A stretch of DNA of 60,329 nucleotides from contig MHBQ01000039.1 in assembly GCA_001803315.1 (NCBI GenBank), forward strand, positions 1 through 60,329. Reading direction: 5' to 3'. This document shows positions 34,297 through 43,597 of the stretch, piece after piece. The notes under the pieces are model-generated. The model had not been told where the DNA came from. It did no database searches and was given only the letters and a program-made list of their open reading frames with translations. This stretch comes from Lentisphaerae bacterium RIFOXYC12_FULL_60_16. Its GTDB lineage: Bacteria > Verrucomicrobiota > Kiritimatiellia > UBA8416 > YA12-FULL-60-10. Within the stretch, counting starts at the first letter, position 1. Every line of letters starts with the position of its first letter. A program made the translations under genes and the position numbers.

Positions 34297-35823
34297 ATGG
34301 AATTTCGTGCGGTCAAACGATCGTTGGTTGATTTGCTGGGTTCGGATTACCTGGATGCCGTATGCCGGGCGCAGGCATTGCTTTCGGGATGTCCGGAATC
34401 CGACCTGCAGGCGTTGAGTCGGGAACCGGTTGATTTCTGGCCGACGGATATGCAGCGGCACCTGCACACCCTCCTGCCGCACGTGGGGGGACGGGTGGCG
34501 GCCCCGTTGGCGGTTTCACCGGCGGGAGCCGGTACGGCGGCGTTTTGTGCTGTCAGCAAGTCCGCCATGGCACCGGTATCCGGACTCGGTTATTACCGGA
34601 TTTCGGAAGACGGCCGGTTGTTCGTTATTGCCAAGAGCGAGCACTACCACGTCTTGCTGGGCCATGGGTTTCCGGGTTACCGCCTGCTGGAACATGCCCG
34701 GCGGCTGGGCATACCCAATGCCACGCATAACAACACCCGTGGTCCGGTTGTCCGGAAGCTCGAGGAATCGTTGATCCGCCTGGCCAACGGAATGGGTGAG
34801 CAGGATCCTTTGACGGCGCTTGTCCCGGATCAGCTCAGCCGTGTGATCAACATTGAGACGGGGAGCCTGGCGGCGGAAACCGCGCTCAAGCTGGCGCTGG
34901 TCCGGTTCTATGATACCGAGGCGGGTGGTCCGGCCGCGCCGTATGCGGACCGGGTGCCGGTGATCCTGGTGGTGGGCAATGACGCGGGCGGTTTGCAGGG
35001 GAATTACCATGGCACCACCCTGATGCCGCAACTGATGCGCGGCATGTGGCCGGGATTGCTTGGCCGGATGGCGCCGGGAACCTTCCGCGTGGTGGCCGTG
35101 CGCCCGAATTCCATGGAGGACCTGGAGGCCGCTTTCCGGGAGCATGAACGCGCCCCGGCAAAGATTGCGGCGTTCTTCCATGAAATGGTCATGATGAACT
35201 ATGGCGCGCTTGTCATGACGCCGGAATTTTTGGAACGGGCCTATGCCCTGTGCCGGGAACATGACGTGCCGACCGTGGCGGATGAAATCCAGTCCTGCAT
35301 GTGGTATCCGGAAGGATTCCTGTACCGCCGGTACGGGCTGGCGCCCTCGATCGTGGTCGTGGGCAAGGGGTTTTCTGGCGGTGAATATGCGGCGTCCCGG
35401 GTGCTGGTCACGGAGGCGTTCGACCGGTTATCCCAGTTCGGCGCCCTGGTGACCAACGGGCAGGAAGAACTGGCGTCCCTGGCGTACCTGATCACGATGA
35501 CCTGGGTGCGCGAAAACCGGCCGGCCGTTGAAGCCATGGGCCGGGTTATCGAGGCCGGTATCCGGTCCCTGACCGGGGAATTCCCCGGTGTTTTGGCGGG
35601 AGCCTCAGGATGCGGGCACCTGATGGGGTTGCGGTTCCGTGACATCGATACCGGCAAACGGTTTGCGGAGGCCATGGTGCAGCGGGGATATGACATCAGT
35701 GTGCAGTCGTACAAGGCGGTTTGTCCGCCGGTCGCCCTGATCAAGCTTCCGCTGGTTGCCGATGAGCCGGTGGTTGAAAACATGGTTGGTCGCATGTGCG
35801 ATGTCCTGCAACGGCTTGCATGA
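34297..35823 (+). CDS. Class III PLP-dependent aminotransferase
   Basis: This 508-residue protein starts at ATG 34297; a GTG at 34276 would add seven residues. The PLP site is K357 in VVVGKGFSGGEYAASR and DEIQS lies about 25 residues earlier. GNYHGTTLMPQ and YGALVMTPEFL are also family-like. An N-terminal extension of about 100 residues is unusual. It closes an operon that already has a DegT-type aminotransferase, so the pathway may place two amino groups or use an amino-acid-derived unit. The substrate is unknown. Confidence 0.85.
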   Translation: MEFRAVKRSLVDLLGSDYLDAVCRAQALLSGCPESDLQALSREPVDFWPTDMQRHLHTLLPHVGGRVAAPLAVSPAGAGTAAFCAVSKSAMAPVSGLGYYRISEDGRLFVIAKSEHYHVLLGHGFPGYRLLEHARRLGIPNATHNNTRGPVVRKLEESLIRLANGMGEQDPLTALVPDQLSRVINIETGSLAAETALKLALVRFYDTEAGGPAAPYADRVPVILVVGNDAGGLQGNYHGTTLMPQLMRGMWPGLLGRMAPGTFRVVAVRPNSMEDLEAAFREHERAPAKIAAFFHEMVMMNYGALVMTPEFLERAYALCREHDVPTVADEIQSCMWYPEGFLYRRYGLAPSIVVVGKGFSGGEYAASRVLVTEAFDRLSQFGALVTNGQEELASLAYLITMTWVRENRPAVEAMGRVIEAGIRSLTGEFPGVLAGASGCGHLMGLRFRDIDTGKRFAEAMVQRGYDISVQSYKAVCPPVALIKLPLVADEPVVENMVGRMCDVLQRLA

Positions 35824-35873
35824 ACCGGCAAAAAATGATTCCGTATTTTCCTCCGAAAAGGTACATATAAGGC

Positions 35874-37145
35874 ATGGTTAAACAACATGATAGTGGTGCG
35901 GGTGGACGGGTGATACGGGTTGAGTTCTCCCGGCCTGCCTTTTTTCTTATCCTGGTGTGCCTGGTTGCCTCCCCGATCGTGGTATGGCGGATGGCGGGGC
36001 GGGGGATGCCGGACCCGATGGATCCGGTCAAGGCTCCCGGTGTGGGGACGGAAGGACAGCGGGTGACCGGTCCCTGGGGGACGGTGCTGATCCGGCAGAC
36101 CGTGCTGGAACCGCCCCGTACCTCGTTTACCTATGTTGTGGAGCCGGGGTATCGTACCCGGTGGTGCTTCCGGGATATGGATCGCGACACCCTGCGCACC
36201 CGGTTGGTCAATGTGGGGATTGGTGAACGGGATGCCGACCTGCTGGTGCAGACCGCGGTTGCGGAAGCGCAGATCCGGGGATATCTTGTCTATCCTCCGG
36301 ATGATCTGGTGATCAATCTGCACCCTGACATCCGGGCCCGCGTGTATGCGCTCCTGGCGTTGGACCCGATCAACCCGTCGTATTGTTATCCGCACTCGTT
36401 CCGGTGCGACTCGGTCGACGAATGGTTGCAGGGCGCGACGATTCCCGATGCGGCCATGGAACGCCTGCGCAAGCTGGTATACCGGCGTGGTAAACGCCTG
36501 TGCCTGTCGGATATGCCGCTGGTGCTTCCGTTGATCGACTACCCGCTGGATGCCATCAATTTCAAACGCGCCCTTCAACGCGATATGGCGGTTACGATGC
36601 ACCTGGTGGTGGATGCCGGCGTCCCGGTTGACATGATGGTCGGTTACTGGGGGACGGGTGGTCGCGATGACCAGGTGGAGCCGATCATAGAATCCTTCCG
36701 GCGGGAAAAAGGCGGATTGCTGGACATCGTTTACCTGCTCCCCGGTTTTCCGGGCAGCCGGCTCAACCGGTTTCCCCTTCCGACGGCTCCCGACCAGGTG
36801 GTGCGCGATTGCCACTGGGCCAGCTTCAATTTCATGAACGCGGAACCGGATGACCGGTATGGCGCCTCACGGGAAGCGGTTCGGGACACCATTCATGAGC
36901 ATTTTATACAGGTCCGGCCGCCGGTGCGATTCGGTGACGTGGTGTTGTTGATCAACCGTGACAACGGGGCGGTGATCCATTCCTGCGTGTATGTGGCGGC
37001 GGATGTGGTGTATACCAAGGATGGGCCGACCCACCGGACCCCGTACGCGCTTAAACGGCTGGAAAACGTCGTGGATTATTACAAGGCCATTGCACCGGTC
37101 CAGGTGGAGTATTTCCGGCGACGAAACACCGATGAAACACCGTGA
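35874..37145 (+). CDS. Membrane-anchored protein with an NlpC/P60-like C-terminal domain
   Basis: This 423-residue protein has one N-terminal transmembrane helix (about 21-40) and a large outer part. The middle has no recognised family (YCYPHSFRCDSVDEWLQ). The C-terminal third shows a papain/NlpC-like layout: C313 in VRDCHWASFNF, H369 in AVIHSCVYVA preceded by FGDVVLLIN, and VYTKDGP after it. This is the usual order of Cys, then GD and His, in peptidoglycan amidases. It stands after a 50-base gap from the sugar operon and faces the PLD gene. Peptidoglycan hydrolysis is an inference. Confidence 0.5.
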   Translation: MVKQHDSGAGGRVIRVEFSRPAFFLILVCLVASPIVVWRMAGRGMPDPMDPVKAPGVGTEGQRVTGPWGTVLIRQTVLEPPRTSFTYVVEPGYRTRWCFRDMDRDTLRTRLVNVGIGERDADLLVQTAVAEAQIRGYLVYPPDDLVINLHPDIRARVYALLALDPINPSYCYPHSFRCDSVDEWLQGATIPDAAMERLRKLVYRRGKRLCLSDMPLVLPLIDYPLDAINFKRALQRDMAVTMHLVVDAGVPVDMMVGYWGTGGRDDQVEPIIESFRREKGGLLDIVYLLPGFPGSRLNRFPLPTAPDQVVRDCHWASFNFMNAEPDDRYGASREAVRDTIHEHFIQVRPPVRFGDVVLLINRDNGAVIHSCVYVAADVVYTKDGPTHRTPYALKRLENVVDYYKAIAPVQVEYFRRRNTDETP

Positions 37146-37151
37146 GCGGTC

Positions 37152-37739
37152 CTATCGGTTGCCGATCCGGCGGTATTCCTGCTCGAACTGCCGGGCGACT
37201 TCCGGCGCGCGGATGAGGATGAGGTTCTCGTCGTTGCCGGTGACGGCGGCGGTGGTGTAATTGAAGGAGCCGGTGAGAACCCGGGCCTGGTCGATGATGG
37301 TGAACTTGTGGTGCATTTTCTGATCGGCGCGGGTGAACGTGACGGGGATGAGCGGAATGCCGGATTTTTGCAACCGGTGGAGTATGTCGGCCATCCCTTT
37401 CCAGTCGGCGGATGTCTGATCATACTTGATTTCCACGGACACGCCGCGGCGGGCGGCATCCATGAGGGCCTGGGCGATATTCCGGCGGGTAAAGCTGTAG
37501 ATGGCCATATGGATGGATGTCCGGGCGGCGGCGATTTCCCGGATCAAGAGTGTTTCACAGGTGGCGCCGAAAGCCGTTTCGATGCGTCCCGCCACGGCGC
37601 TTTCCGGCCGGAGTTCCGGGGAGGGCCGGGTGCGCCCGGCACCGGCATGATGGCTGGCCATGAACAGGAGGAGCATTCCGGCGACAAGTCCGACACCGAC
37701 CCGGACGTTGCGCGGGGATCCAAGAAATCGGTTGTACAT
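37152..37739 (-). CDS. Secreted phospholipase D-like nuclease (Nuc family)
   Basis: This 195-residue protein has a signal or anchor at 14-30 and one HKD motif, H143-x-K145-x4-D150 (MHHKFTIID), followed by VLTGSFNYT. SIHMAIYSFT is the usual PLD strand before it. Small PLD proteins with one HKD act as dimers on DNA or phosphodiesters. It is convergent with the NlpC-like gene (6-base gap) and divergent from proB (32-base gap). Confidence 0.85.
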   Translation of the reverse strand: MYNRFLGSPRNVRVGVGLVAGMLLLFMASHHAGAGRTRPSPELRPESAVAGRIETAFGATCETLLIREIAAARTSIHMAIYSFTRRNIAQALMDAARRGVSVEIKYDQTSADWKGMADILHRLQKSGIPLIPVTFTRADQKMHHKFTIIDQARVLTGSFNYTTAAVTGNDENLILIRAPEVARQFEQEYRRIGNR

Positions 37740-37771
37740 GGCACCCCTTTTTCCTAGAGTACGAACTCCCT

Positions 37772-38590
37772 ATGAAAAAGTCATTGAAATACCGTGAAAT
37801 GATCGCCGATGTGCGCCGGGTTGTCGTAAAGATCGGAAGCCGGGTCCTGATCCAGAAGACCGGTCGGCCGGATGTCCGGCGCATACGGGAACTGGTTGCG
37901 GACCTGGCCCGTATCCGGCGGTCGGGACGTGAGGTTGCGGTGGTCACCTCGGGGGCGATCGGCGCCGGCATGGAAGCGCTCGGGATGAAGGAACGGCCGA
38001 CCGCGTTGCCGGATCTCCAGATGGCGGCGGCGGTGGGGCAATGCCGCCTGATGTCGCGGTATGCGGAACTGTTCGGCAAACAGGGATTCAAGGTGGGGCA
38101 GATCCTCCTGACCCACTCGGATTTCCAGCACAAGATTCGTCTGACCAATGCGCGCCGGACGATGGAAACCCTGATGCGTAACCGCGTGATTCCGATCATC
38201 AACGAGAATGATGCGGTGGCGGACGAGGAGATCCGGGCCGACCTGGCGCTTGGGGATAATGATTTCCTGGCATCCCTGGTGGTGAAGTTGATCCGTGCTG
38301 ACCTGATGGTCCTGCTGACGACTGTCGACGGGTTGCGGGAGCACCTTCCGGATGGCCGGACGCGCCGGGTCCGGTACGTGGAGACGATCAACGAAAAGGC
38401 GCTTGGGCTGGTCAAGGGCGGCGCCTCCCCGTTGTCCAAGGGCGGGATGCAGTCCAAGCTTAAGGCTGCCGGCAATGTGGCCGAGGCCGGATGCATGACG
38501 GTGATTGCCAACGGTCGGGAGACCGGGGTGTTGACGCAGATCATGGCGGGTACGGATGTCGGCACGGTGGTGTTGGCGTCGGGGGTTTGA
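37772..38590 (+). CDS. proB: Glutamate 5-kinase
   Basis: This 272-residue kinase makes glutamyl-5-phosphate in proline synthesis. VVVKIGSRVL, VVTSGAIGAGM, PIINENDAV, GDNDFLASLV and GGMQSKLKAA are the conserved ATP- and glutamate-binding segments. The C-terminal PUA domain of E. coli ProB is absent, a common short form. proA follows after 4 bases. Confidence 0.95.
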   Translation: MKKSLKYREMIADVRRVVVKIGSRVLIQKTGRPDVRRIRELVADLARIRRSGREVAVVTSGAIGAGMEALGMKERPTALPDLQMAAAVGQCRLMSRYAELFGKQGFKVGQILLTHSDFQHKIRLTNARRTMETLMRNRVIPIINENDAVADEEIRADLALGDNDFLASLVVKLIRADLMVLLTTVDGLREHLPDGRTRRVRYVETINEKALGLVKGGASPLSKGGMQSKLKAAGNVAEAGCMTVIANGRETGVLTQIMAGTDVGTVVLASGV

Positions 38591-38594
38591 TCCC

Positions 38595-39851
38595 ATGGGG
38601 CTTCATGAAGACATGCTTTTGATGGGCGATCGTGCGCTGGCCGCCTCGCGCCAGTTGTCGGAACTCAGCGCCCGCCGGAAGCATACGATCCTGGAAGCCA
38701 TGGCGGATGGGATTGAACAGCGGCGCAAGATGGTCCTGGAGGCCAACGCACGTGATGTGGATGCCGGCACCAATGCCGGTCTGACGGCTGCCCTGCTGGA
38801 CCGCCTGCGGCTGAACGACAGCCGGGTGGACGGCATGATCAAGTCGCTCCGGGCCGTGGCTGGTTTGAAGGATCCCATCGGGACGCGGCTCAGCCGCTGG
38901 ATCCGGCCCAACGGCCTGGTTATCGTCAAGCGCCGGGTCCCCATCGGGGTGATCGGCATCATTTATGAATCGCGACCGAATGTCACGGCCGATACGGCCG
39001 GCCTGTGCATCAAGACATCCAATGCGGTGATTTTGCGCGGGGGGCGTGAATCCCTTTATTCCAACATGGCCCTTACCGATGCCATGATCGCCGGCGGACG
39101 AACCAAGGGGTTGCCGGAACATGCCGTTCAACTTATCCAGACCACGGACCGGGATGCGGTTCGGGAACTGGTGCAGATGGAGGGACGGGTGGACCTGGTT
39201 ATTCCGCGGGGCGGCGAGTCGCTGATTCGTGCCGTGGTGGAACTGGCCCGGGTGCCCGTGCTCAAGCATTACAAGGGGGTTTGCCACGTCTATGTGGATT
39301 CCGCGGCGAACCTGGACATGGCCATGGCCATCGTCGAGAATGCCAAGTGTCAGCGTCCGGGCGTGTGCAACGCCATGGAAACCCTGCTGGTGCATGAATC
39401 CGTGGCCGCGACTTTCGTGCCGCGCATGGCAGCCCGGTTGACCGAACTCAAGGTGGAACTGCGCGGGGATGAAGCCTGCCGCGGGCTGGTCCCGTCGATA
39501 AAGGAGGCCACGGAACAGGATTGGCATGCGGAATATCTCGACATGATCCTGTCGGTCCGGATCGTGCCATCCCTGGAAGCGGCCATTGAACACATCAATC
39601 GTTACGGCACGCGGCATTCCGATGCCATCGTGACCGAAGATGAAGCGGCGGCGGAGCGGTTCACCGGGCAGGTGGATTCCGCAGCGGTATATGTCAACGC
39701 TTCAACCCGGTTTACCGACGGCGGTGAATTCGGGATGGGCGCTGAGATCGGGATCAGCACCGACAAATTTCATGCCCGTGGCCCCATGGGTCTCGAAGAG
39801 CTGACCAGCTACAAGTACGTGGTGTACGGGACCGGCCAGGTCCGGAAATAA
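38595..39851 (+). CDS. proA: Gamma-glutamyl phosphate reductase
   Basis: This 418-residue enzyme reduces glutamyl phosphate to the semialdehyde, the second step to proline. VPIGVIGIIYESRPNVT and ILRGGRES are typical, and the catalytic cysteine is in AKCQRPGVCNAMETLL. ATG 38595 lies 4 bases after the proB stop; an open frame upstream overlaps proB and is ignored. The gene is complete. Confidence 0.95.
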   Translation: MGLHEDMLLMGDRALAASRQLSELSARRKHTILEAMADGIEQRRKMVLEANARDVDAGTNAGLTAALLDRLRLNDSRVDGMIKSLRAVAGLKDPIGTRLSRWIRPNGLVIVKRRVPIGVIGIIYESRPNVTADTAGLCIKTSNAVILRGGRESLYSNMALTDAMIAGGRTKGLPEHAVQLIQTTDRDAVRELVQMEGRVDLVIPRGGESLIRAVVELARVPVLKHYKGVCHVYVDSAANLDMAMAIVENAKCQRPGVCNAMETLLVHESVAATFVPRMAARLTELKVELRGDEACRGLVPSIKEATEQDWHAEYLDMILSVRIVPSLEAAIEHINRYGTRHSDAIVTEDEAAAERFTGQVDSAAVYVNASTRFTDGGEFGMGAEIGISTDKFHARGPMGLEELTSYKYVVYGTGQVRK

Positions 39852-39869
39852 ACCGGTTGAGGCTCCCGC

Positions 39870-39889
39870 AAAACCCCGCAGGAGGTTTT
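39870..39889. terminator. Weak hairpin after proA
   Basis: aaaacccc pairs with gaggtttt around a GCAG loop, with one mismatch. No T run follows, so it is at best a weak or bidirectional terminator between proA and the convergent secreted-protein gene. Confidence 0.25.
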
Positions 39890-39960
39890 ACAGGCACCCT
39901 GGGGAGAAGGCGGACGAATCCCTGTTATTGCCCTGGAGTCTGTACTTGTCGGACAGCCGG

Positions 39961-40683
39961 TTACTTGTCCATGGCGGGGATATCAATGGGCGGGACGTTG
40001 GCGTCTGCGGCAGGCGCCGGGCCGGGGGCGGGCGACGGTGTCGGCAGGGGAACCTGAACAGATGGGGTATCGAGGGGAACCATCTTGACCGATTCCCCTT
40101 CGGACGGTGCAGACGGTGCGGGAGTCACGGAGTGCGGCGATTCTCCGCCTGGTTTTCCGTAGCGGCCGAACCGGCGGCGTTCCTCGTTGAGGTCCGTGAT
40201 TTGCAACTGGTGCCGCTCCGCCAGCCAGGACCATTCCCCTTTCTTGAATTTCAGGGATTCATGCAGGGTGTTCAGGATGATCGCCATACTCATGCTGGGG
40301 ATCGATTTTACGTCCGGGCAGAAGGCGGTTGCCGTCGGCAATACGCCGGGTACATCACTTTCGTTGCCGATGATAAAGGCGCGGGTGGGTGCGACGGCAA
40401 ACAACCGGCCGGCCGCATAGGTGTCGAGATCGGTCCGCATCCAGTCATTCGCCGTCTTGTTCCACACATGCAGGATGGGACTTTCCGGAATCTTTCCTTT
40501 TTCGAACGACACCAGGTAGGAATCGCGGATGCTGGCAAGATCGAACCCGAGTTTGACCAAGGTATAACGGGCCGGGAAGACAAACAGGATCGGGCCCTCA
40601 CCTGCGCGTGCGCACGGCATGAACATCGATGTCAACAGTGCAATACCAAGTACAACAAATCCGAACCGAAACTGTTTACGCAT
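39961..40683 (-). CDS. Secreted protein with a proline-rich C-terminal tail
   Basis: This 240-residue protein from ATG 40683 has a signal peptide ending in CARAGEG and a globular domain of about 150 residues (ILFVFPARYTLVKLGFDLA, GNESDVPGVLPTATAF). It ends with a low-complexity tail rich in Pro, Ala and Ser (PLPTPSPAPGPAPAAD). I do not recognise a family. The tail may span the cell wall or be surface-exposed. It is convergent with proA. Confidence 0.6.
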   Translation of the reverse strand: MRKQFRFGFVVLGIALLTSMFMPCARAGEGPILFVFPARYTLVKLGFDLASIRDSYLVSFEKGKIPESPILHVWNKTANDWMRTDLDTYAAGRLFAVAPTRAFIIGNESDVPGVLPTATAFCPDVKSIPSMSMAIILNTLHESLKFKKGEWSWLAERHQLQITDLNEERRRFGRYGKPGGESPHSVTPAPSAPSEGESVKMVPLDTPSVQVPLPTPSPAPGPAPAADANVPPIDIPAMDK

Positions 40684-40776
40684 GGGTGACCCCCGTTGCT
40701 GCGGCGTTTGGACGCCTTGCCAGACCTTTGCCATACATCGAGTCGAAATGTCCTATCACCAGCCCGGAAAGTCAAC

Positions 40777-41985
40777 TCATTTCCCGAGCATCTTGCGGAA
40801 CTCCGCGGTGAGCATGGGGACGATTTTGAGCGCATCGCCGACGATTCCGTAGGTGGCCACCTTGAAAATCGGGGCGTCGGGATCCTTGTTGATGGCCACG
40901 ATGATGTCCGCGGCGGACATGCCCACCAGATGCTGGATCTGGCCGCTGATGCCGCAGGCAAAATAGATTTTCGGGCATACGGTTTTACCGGTCTGTCCCA
41001 CCTGGTGGGAGTAGGGCATCCAGTTGGCATCCACCGCGGCGCGCGACGCGCCTACGGCGGCGCCGATGACCGACGCCAGATCCTGCAGGAGGGAGAAGTT
41101 TTCAGGTTTCTGCATGCCGCGGCCGCCGGAAACGATGATGTCGGCTTCCGCAAGTTTGACCACGTTCCCGGTTTCCGCCACGAGATTGAGGCGGCGGGTA
41201 CGGCTCTTGAGCAGGGCGTCGGCTACGGCTTCCACCACGGTTTCGCCGGTGCGGGAGGGGTCGGCCACCGCCTCCTTCATCACCTTGTGGCGCACGGTAG
41301 CCATCTGGGGTCGGGTGGCCGGGGAGATGATGGTGGCCATGATGTTGCCGCCAAACGCGGGACGGGTCTGCAGGAGGTTCCTGGTTTCGGGGTCGATGGC
41401 CAGTCCGGTGCAGTCGGCGGTAAGGCCTGTCCGGACCGCCACGGCCACCCGTGATACCAGGCTGCGTCCGATGGTGGTGGCGCCGCACAGGAAAATGGCC
41501 GGCTTATGGCGGCGGACCAGGTCGGTCAGAACGGCGGCATAGGGCTCGTCCTGGAAATAGGCCAGTTCGGGACGATCCGCCACGTAGACCCGGTCGGCGC
41601 CGCGGGCAATCAGTTCGGCGGATTGTTTGCCGATGCCGGAACCCAGCAGGACGGCACAGAGCTTCATGCCGAGCTGATCGGCCAGTTTGCGGCCTTCGCC
41701 CAGCAGTTCGTGGGTGATGGATTCGATGTGGCCGTCCACCTGTTCGACGAATACCCACACATCATGGTACTGGCTGAGGTCGGCGGTTGTTTCAACGGCC
41801 TTTTTCAGGTCGATGGCGTCAAACCGGCAGGCTTCCACGCAGGCTCCGCACAGGGTGCATTTGAGCAGGTCGATCTGAGCCAGCTGGTCCTCCACGGCAA
41901 TCGCACCGAACGGGCACGCCTTGACGCACAGTTTGCAACCGACGCATTTGTCTTCGATGATCCGGATACTGGATTCTGCTGCCAT
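40777..41985 (-). CDS. etfA: Electron-transfer flavoprotein alpha subunit with N-terminal 2[4Fe-4S] ferredoxin domain
   Basis: This 402-residue protein has two Cx2Cx2Cx3C clusters at C14-C17-C20-C24 and C43-C46-C49-C53. EtfA follows, with the C-terminal FAD-binding segments GGRGMQKPENF, YSHQVGQTGKTV and YFACGISGQIQHLVGM. Ferredoxin-fused EtfA occurs in electron-bifurcating enzymes such as caffeyl-CoA reductase CarE. etfB is 9 bases upstream in the same direction. No acyl-CoA dehydrogenase or quinone reductase gene lies nearby, so the partner is elsewhere. Confidence 0.92.
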   Translation of the reverse strand: MAAESSIRIIEDKCVGCKLCVKACPFGAIAVEDQLAQIDLLKCTLCGACVEACRFDAIDLKKAVETTADLSQYHDVWVFVEQVDGHIESITHELLGEGRKLADQLGMKLCAVLLGSGIGKQSAELIARGADRVYVADRPELAYFQDEPYAAVLTDLVRRHKPAIFLCGATTIGRSLVSRVAVAVRTGLTADCTGLAIDPETRNLLQTRPAFGGNIMATIISPATRPQMATVRHKVMKEAVADPSRTGETVVEAVADALLKSRTRRLNLVAETGNVVKLAEADIIVSGGRGMQKPENFSLLQDLASVIGAAVGASRAAVDANWMPYSHQVGQTGKTVCPKIYFACGISGQIQHLVGMSAADIIVAINKDPDAPIFKVATYGIVGDALKIVPMLTAEFRKMLGK

Positions 41986-41994
41986 GACAACTCC

Positions 41995-42789
41995 TCAGGA
42001 AGCGGTGCCTAAAACGACGGATTTGAGTTCCTTGACCAGTTCCGCCACGACCTGGTCGGGTTCCCCCTCGAGACGCTTGCCGCCCTGGCGGGGCGGCGGG
42101 GTGAAGATGCGCACCACCTTGGTGGGGGAACCGTTCAGCCCGGTCTTGTCGGCGGTGGCCCCGATGTCGTTGGCGGTCCATTTGACCAGTTCCGCCTTGC
42201 GGGCGGCCATTTTCCCCTTGAGCGACGGCAGGCGGGGTTCGTTGATTTCCTTGACGACGGTCAGGAGGCACGGGATCGGGATGTCGATCACCTCGTAGCC
42301 GGATTCGAGCAGGCGTTCGGCGACCAGGTGATGCTCGTCGATGGTCTCGATCTTGCGGACGTAGGTGACCTGGGGGAGGTCCAGGTGGGTGGCGATGCCG
42401 GGGCCGACCTGGGCCGTGTCGCCGTCGGAGGCCTGCTTGCCGCACAGCACCACGCCGAACTCGCCCAGCTTGCGGATCGCGCAGGCGAGGGTGTAGCTGG
42501 TGGCCCAGGTGTCGCTGCCGGCGAAGGCGCGATCAGAAACCAGGACCCCGGTATCCACGCCCATGGCAATGGCTTCACGGAGGGCCGCTTCAGCCTGCGG
42601 GGGGCCCATGGTGACGGCGGTAACCTTGCCCCCCAGACGTTCCTTGAGCCGGATAGCCTCCTCGATGGCGTACATGTCGAACGGGTTGATGATGGCGGCG
42701 ACTCCTTCACGCATCAGCGTGTTGGTTTCGGCGTTGATCTTGACGTCCGTTGTTTCCGGCACCTGTTTGATGCAAACAATGAAATGCAT
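41995..42789 (-). CDS. etfB: Electron-transfer flavoprotein beta subunit, bifurcating-type motif
   Basis: This 264-residue protein starts at ATG 42789 (MHFIVCIKQVPET) after aggggat. VVLCGKQASDGDTAQVGP is the nucleotide-binding loop; the DGDTAQVGP form is the one I associate with bifurcating ETFs, which bind a second FAD and NAD(H). NEPRLPSLKGKMAARK is the usual EtfB recognition loop. It is co-transcribed with etfA. The 183-base gap upstream is divergent from lemA. Confidence 0.92.
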   Translation of the reverse strand: MHFIVCIKQVPETTDVKINAETNTLMREGVAAIINPFDMYAIEEAIRLKERLGGKVTAVTMGPPQAEAALREAIAMGVDTGVLVSDRAFAGSDTWATSYTLACAIRKLGEFGVVLCGKQASDGDTAQVGPGIATHLDLPQVTYVRKIETIDEHHLVAERLLESGYEVIDIPIPCLLTVVKEINEPRLPSLKGKMAARKAELVKWTANDIGATADKTGLNGSPTKVVRIFTPPPRQGGKRLEGEPDQVVAELVKELKSVVLGTAS

Positions 42790-42972
42790 ACGCAAATCCC
42801 CTGTACCACCCGTTTTCGTTTTTCGACGGAGGCGGTACCCTACACAACCCGGGCCGGTTCCGACAAGCGGAAATCAGGGACGGGTTTCCGGCGGTTCTTG
42901 ACGCCTTCATACATGGGAGGGTATGGTGTCCGGCAGGTGTGCTGAACAACGGATGAACGGGAGGGAAAAGCC

Positions 42973-43560
42973 ATGATTACAGGATTTGTCACGCTGGCGG
43001 TTGTGGTCGTGCTGGCCATGTTCGTGGTTGGTATTTATAACCGGCTGGTGACGTTACGGAACCATTTCCGCAATGCCTACAGCCAGATCGATGTGCAGTT
43101 GAAGCGCCGGTATGACCTGATCCCCAACCTGGTGGAAAGCGCCAAAGCCTATATGTCGCATGAACGCGGTACACTGGAAGCGGTGATCCAGGCGCGGAAC
43201 CAGGCGGCTGCGGCCAACCAGGCTGCCGCGGCCAATCCGGGCAATGCCCAGGCCATGCAGGGGCTGATGGGCGCCGAAGCTGCCCTGACCGGTTCGGTCG
43301 GCAAGCTGTTTGCCCTGATGGAAAATTACCCGGATCTCAAGGCCAACCAGTCCATTGCCCAGTTGATGGAGGAACTGACCTCCACCGAGAACCGGATCGC
43401 CTTTGCCCGGCAGGCGTTCAATGATTCCGTCATGGGGTACAATACGGCCCGCGAGGTGTTTCCCAACGTGATCATCGCCAACACCTTCGGTTTCCAGCCC
43501 GCCACCTTGTTTGAAATCACCAACGTGGCTGAGCGCGAAGGGGTTAAGGTCAAGTTCTAG
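42973..43560 (+). CDS. lemA: LemA family protein
   Basis: This 195-residue protein has an N-terminal membrane helix (residues 4-22), then IYNRLVTLRNHFRNAYSQID and VQLKRRYDLIPNLVESAKAY, the LemA signature. A coiled helical body and FPNVIIANTFGFQPA follow. LemA often pairs with an HtpX-like protease, as here (37 bases downstream). The biochemical role is unknown. Confidence 0.93.
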   Translation: MITGFVTLAVVVVLAMFVVGIYNRLVTLRNHFRNAYSQIDVQLKRRYDLIPNLVESAKAYMSHERGTLEAVIQARNQAAAANQAAAANPGNAQAMQGLMGAEAALTGSVGKLFALMENYPDLKANQSIAQLMEELTSTENRIAFARQAFNDSVMGYNTAREVFPNVIIANTFGFQPATLFEITNVAEREGVKVKF

Positions 43561-43597
43561 TCCCCGGCGTGCGGTTTAAAAAGGTGCGAGGTGGCCC

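Noticed and set aside
35241..36815. 524-codon minus-strand frame
   Set aside because: No domain is seen. It overlaps the aminotransferase and the NlpC-like genes, whose residues show clear motifs.
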